The notes beneath the pieces are model-generated. The model was not told where the DNA came from. It was given only the letters and a program-made list of their open reading frames with translations, and did not search any database. Of a DNA stretch of 64,000 nt, positions 60,296 through 64,000 are shown in pieces; the stretch's first letter is position 1; each line of letters begins with the position of its first letter. Location: assembly GCF_000220395.1 (NCBI RefSeq), contig NW_004086121.1:1-64000 (forward strand), written 5' to 3'. The DNA is from Ichthyophthirius multifiliis. Lineage: Eukaryota; Ciliophora; Oligohymenophorea; Hymenostomatida. The translations under genes were made by a program, and so were the position numbers.

Positions 60296-63052
60296 TCAAT
60301 TTATTATTATTTTATCCGAAATTTCTTAGCTTGTTTTGTATAAATAGTTTGCCTTTAAGTTTAAATAAATAAATTAGATATTTTTTTTTTTCTTTTACTA
60401 AAGCTTCAATCGGATTATCAGGATTTGTTTGGCAAACTTAAATTAACCCTTCAGTTAAATAAGGCACAATATTATCAGCTAAATATTACCTTTTATTTAT
60501 TTTAATTTAATTAATGAAATTTAGAAGAAAAAGAAATAAAATACCTTAAAGCCTAAGATCTCTCTGCTAATCTTTCTCTTTCTTAATTTTTTAATTTTTC
60601 GATTTTAAGAAAGGTTTCTTTTTGAAGGTTTTTTTGAATTTCTTCTTCCTTTTAAAGTTTGATTTTTTCTTCCAAAATCGATTTTTTTTACAAATATTCT
60701 TCTTAAATTGATAATCTATTATTTTTTAAACTGCTTTAAGATTATTTTTTATCTAATCCAAAAGAATTAAAACTTCCATTCTTTTATAAAAAAATTATAA
60801 AAAAATAAAAATAAAAATAAAAATAAAAAAACTCTTTCAATAAATTACTAAATATTTTAAAAAATATTTTCATTATTTTAAATATTAATTTTCAAAACAT
60901 CCACTTAATTTTCTTAAAAAAAACTAACTATGCTTAGATTTTCGTTATCTATAATTTGTTTATAAACTCTTAGTCTTCTATTCATTCCTTCATCATTCCA
61001 ATGAGTATTTTTAATAACTTCCTAAGATAAACTTTTCGCTTTTTCTTTTAAAAATTCATCATTAGCTTCCAAAATAATAAATGAATCAGGTAACTAACAT
61101 AAAGGATATAATAATTCTTCATGCTATTATTATTTATTTTGAAATATATTTTATGCCTAAATATTTGTTTTCGGAAACGCATCTAATACATATCCTTTAT
61201 TAATACAATCAACTTAACTTAGTCTATATTTATATACTTCAAAAAGAAGCTCTTCATTTAATCTTACGTCTATTGTTTAAGGATCAAAAACCGGTTCTGG
61301 ATCGCCTATTTTTTTTAATTTTTTTTCAAAAATAAAAATTAAATATTTTTTTTAAATAAAAGAAACCTTTTTTAATTCTTTTTTTCTTTTTATCAGCTTC
61401 AAATTAAGTTAAAGCAATTCGGGTTAACTCTTCTCTTTTTTAAATTAAATAATTCTTTACTTTTACACCCAAATCAAGATTATCTTAATTTTATATTTAT
61501 TCGATTAATTCTTGTATTTATATGTAAGGAATATTATATTATTATGCCAATCTAAAAAAATCAAAATAAAATAAAAAATAAATAAAAAATTCACTTTTTT
61601 CCAATAAAAGTTTTTCCACTGCATGGAGGTCCAAAAATTACTATTTTATTTGACTTTAATCCTCTATATTAATTAAATTCTTTATTAAGAGTTTCCATAT
61701 TATCTTCAATTCCATTTCTACAATGCCAAATAAACTATTATTAGTATTATTAAATATTTTCAACTCCTTGTTCATCATCCTAAATTTCTTAAAAGTCAAA
61801 AAGTTTTGAACCTTTAAGTCTTAAATCTAAATTTAAAACAAAAAAATTATCTTTATCCAAACAAGCACTAGCTAAATCTATATGTCTAACCTTTCCAGTA
61901 CCTATTTTTCGACTAATAGCTTCTACTATAGATAATTAAGTACTTTTGCTTTTGTCCAAAGCCAAAATATAATTCTAATTAGGAGTTATTTCGATTGTTT
62001 TGGAAACAAAATTTGCTAAATCTTTTATATGAATTGTTGGAATTCTGTTTTTTCCGTTTCCATAGACTGTTAATTCTTACGTATTTTAAAGCCAAGCTTC
62101 CTTTTTTTTTAATTTTTTTTAATTTTTATTTTTTTATTATTATTTTTATCTTACTTTAAATAATTCATAAAATACATCTTCTCCATTTCCATATTAAATA
62201 CCAGAGCAAATTACATAAGATCTTAAATTTGGTTTCAAATTGTTTATAGATAAACATAAAGTTTCCAATTATTTCATTCTTTCATATTTAGGATGAGATT
62301 TTCTTTATAAATATTCATTTTCATTGTATTTTGTATATATTTTCTATTTTTTATAGTTTACATAATATATTTATTTATAATTATAAATAAAATTAACTTT
62401 GCTTAATTATTCATCTTCTTCTATTTAACTTCCTAATTCAATATCACTTTCTTATGTTTTTAATTCTGCCAACTAATTTTCTTTCTTTTTTTTTAATTTT
62501 TTTAAATACTTATATATAAGAATTTACTAAAATTTTCTCTTTTATAGATGTTTTTGACCATGTAACCACAGAAGAAATAAATATCAATGTTTTCTATTCT
62601 TTAAATTCACCCATTTTTAAAGCTAATAAAAATAAAATATATATTATAAAAGATTTTTATAATTTAATATATTTAAAGCATTCTACTTTAAATAACTAAT
62701 TAAGCTTCATCTAAATCGCAATTATTTAAATCATAAATTATAATGTCAACATCCAATAATACTTTTATCAGGTTTTAAATTACTTTGTTCTTTTTATTTT
62801 ATTTATTAAAAAAATCATTGTGAAATTTAATAATACATTAATTGTTTTCCAAACGCCTCTTGGCACTTAATTGCTTTCTTTTTCTGATAAAGCTCCTGTA
62901 AACATATGGGGATTTATATCATTTTAATGATCGTTTCTTAAACATTCTACTAAAGAATGCCCTAAAAAGGTATTTATTGGATTTATGAAAAAAAATAATT
63001 ATTTATGAAGTTCTTTTTTAAATGTTTTTTTAGTTATTTATGATTCAGTCAT
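60296..63052 (-). CDS. AK7: Adenylate kinase 7-like protein
   Basis: ATG 63052 (MTESQITKKTFKKELHKQLF). The N-terminal part (FFINPINTFLGHSLVECLRN) begins the epimerase-like domain that precedes the kinase in AK7. Later exons include LETLCLSINNLKPNLRSYVI. The adenylate kinase P-loop is NKIVIFGPPCSGKTFIGKK at about 61600-61650. The C-terminus, split by a 49-nt intron, is a DPY30 docking motif: YLADNIVPYLTEGLIQVCQT, NPDNPIEALANYLYKTS, then TGA 60296. This three-part order (NAD-fold, adenylate kinase, DPY30) is specific to AK7, which resides in motile cilia and supplies adenine nucleotide balance to axonemal dyneins; DPY30 motifs dock to AKAP-like helices. Many short introns; the middle exon borders are approximate. 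Confidence 0.85.
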
Positions 63053-63178
63053 TTTTTAAAAAATTTAAAAATATATAACTTAAAAAATATAAATTAAAAA
63101 AATTATGAATAAAAATATATTTTTTAAACTAAAAACAAAATAACATTTTTATTTTAATCATATAACTTTTAATTTTAT

Positions 63179-64000
63179 TCATATTTTAAATAAATATTTA
63201 TTATTATTATTAGTTTCTTTATTCATTTCTACAAACTTTTGATAAATCAATTAATATTTTGAATCTAATACGCAATTAAATACATTTTTAGATTGATTTA
63301 TTTGATTCTATTAAATTTTCTACTATTTAAATTATAATGAGTTTATTTTATTATTCTGAGGACTTTAAGAAAGTTTTCCAGTAATAGATTTTTATAATGT
63401 TAAATTTGGAATACTTATTCTTTTTTAAATAAAATTTCTATCAAAAGAAAATTTATTTTTATATTGTTAATTAGGACTATTAAACTTTTTCAAAGAGTTA
63501 TTTTTTAAACAATTAATTTCTTTTTTTAAAAATATATAAAATTTTATTTTACTTAAAGTTTATACTATTTTATATTTTTTAATTTTTTGGTGTAGAATTT
63601 TAGCTTTAAAACTGATTTTTTTATTTTTTTTCTAATGTTTCTAAAGTCTATTAATTATTTTTATCTAAAAGTATTATTTTCTAATTTTATTTTTAGTCTT
63701 TTTTATTATTCTTAGAATTCGGAATATTATTCTATTTCAAAAAAGTCTAAGAAATGTTGGAGAATTATTATTTTGGTGAATAAGTTATTTATTAAATATT
63801 ATTAGGTTTTTCAATATTATTTTATTAAAATCTATTTGCTTTTGTTTATTAAACTGAGCAAGGTTCAATATTATTATAATTTCCATTTTAAGGATAAATA
63901 TTATCATCTAAATTAAATTCTTTATTATATTGTTTTTCCATTTGCTAATTTTTTTCAGTTTTTTAAATTAATATTTCATTTAATTTTTATATTTCTTAAC
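63179..64000 (-). CDS. Asn/Gln-rich protein, 5' part beyond the window
   Basis: An open frame enters from the right edge (QEIQKLNEILIQKTEKNQQ) and runs to TGA 63179-63181, with an internal Met at 63941 (MEKQYNKEFNLDDNIYPQNG). The 270 visible residues are polar: PCSVQQTKANRFQQNNIEKP, QNQKIILLDKNNQQTLETLE, FSFDRNFIQKRISIPNLTLQ, ending NNKYLFKI. Since the frame is open past 64000, and the residues before Met 63941 are heptad-like, the true start is probably outside. No domain recognised; ordered motifs may lie in the missing part. Confidence 0.65.

Noticed and set aside
1-64000. tRNA or rRNA genes, telomere repeats, CRISPR arrays
   Set aside because: No GC-richer 70-90 nt segments with tRNA box sequences, no GGGGTT-type ends and no regularly spaced direct repeats were seen. 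A weak tRNA could have been missed by eye.

Overview
The window is a macronuclear-type stretch from a ciliate of the Tetrahymena/Ichthyophthirius kind. It is extremely AT-rich, and nearly every gene reads through only if TAA and TAG are glutamine and TGA is the sole stop (for example the PP4 catalytic subunit, the Aurora kinase, the PhoD-like phosphatase and the TRAPPC11-like protein). Introns are many, short (mostly 35-80 nt), GT-AG and even more AT-rich than the exons. The base composition and the N/Q/K-rich proteins fit Ichthyophthirius multifiliis best, but this rests on reading, not on a database match.

Layout. 0-6.6 kb: a membrane protein, a CPBP-type intramembrane protease and two disordered Gln-rich proteins. 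7-10.2 kb: an RCC1 propeller joined to IPT/TIG domains (minus), divergent from a small CX9C protein. 11.5-16 kb: two poorly resolved genes and a zinc-ribbon/Brl1-Brr6 nuclear-envelope protein. 16.4-21.5 kb: an Aurora kinase with a very long N-terminal tail, an orphan protein and a divergent CK2-like kinase. 22-29.8 kb: LRR-like, four-helix membrane, coiled-coil and ankyrin proteins. 30-36 kb: TRAPPC11-like, then a GPR180/TMEM145-like receptor only 23 A residues downstream, facing an IWS1-like elongation factor. 36.8-45.9 kb: a helical-repeat protein, a 42-residue gene, an A20/AN1 zinc-finger protein, a dead protein kinase and PP4c. 46-57 kb: two long coiled-coil proteins and a very large N/Q-rich protein with a possible N-myristoylation start. 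58-64 kb: a small coiled-coil protein, a PhoD-like phosphatase, an adenylate kinase 7 (cilium-type) and a gene cut by the right edge.

The genes are a mixed housekeeping and ciliate set (trafficking, transcription elongation, cell cycle kinases and phosphatases, cilium, nuclear envelope); nothing suggests one operon-like pathway. Several conserved genes (PP4c, AN1, Aurora) carry an apparent single-base loss, usually in A runs, which points to homopolymer errors in the assembly rather than to biology. Four short inverted-repeat elements sharing the arm AAAAACTCAATCA, one of them inside a PP4c intron that is several times longer than its neighbours, look like a small dispersed MITE-like family. 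No tRNA, rRNA, telomere, CRISPR array or autonomous transposon was recognised. Coordinates of multi-exon genes are outer limits, from start codon to TGA, and include introns.
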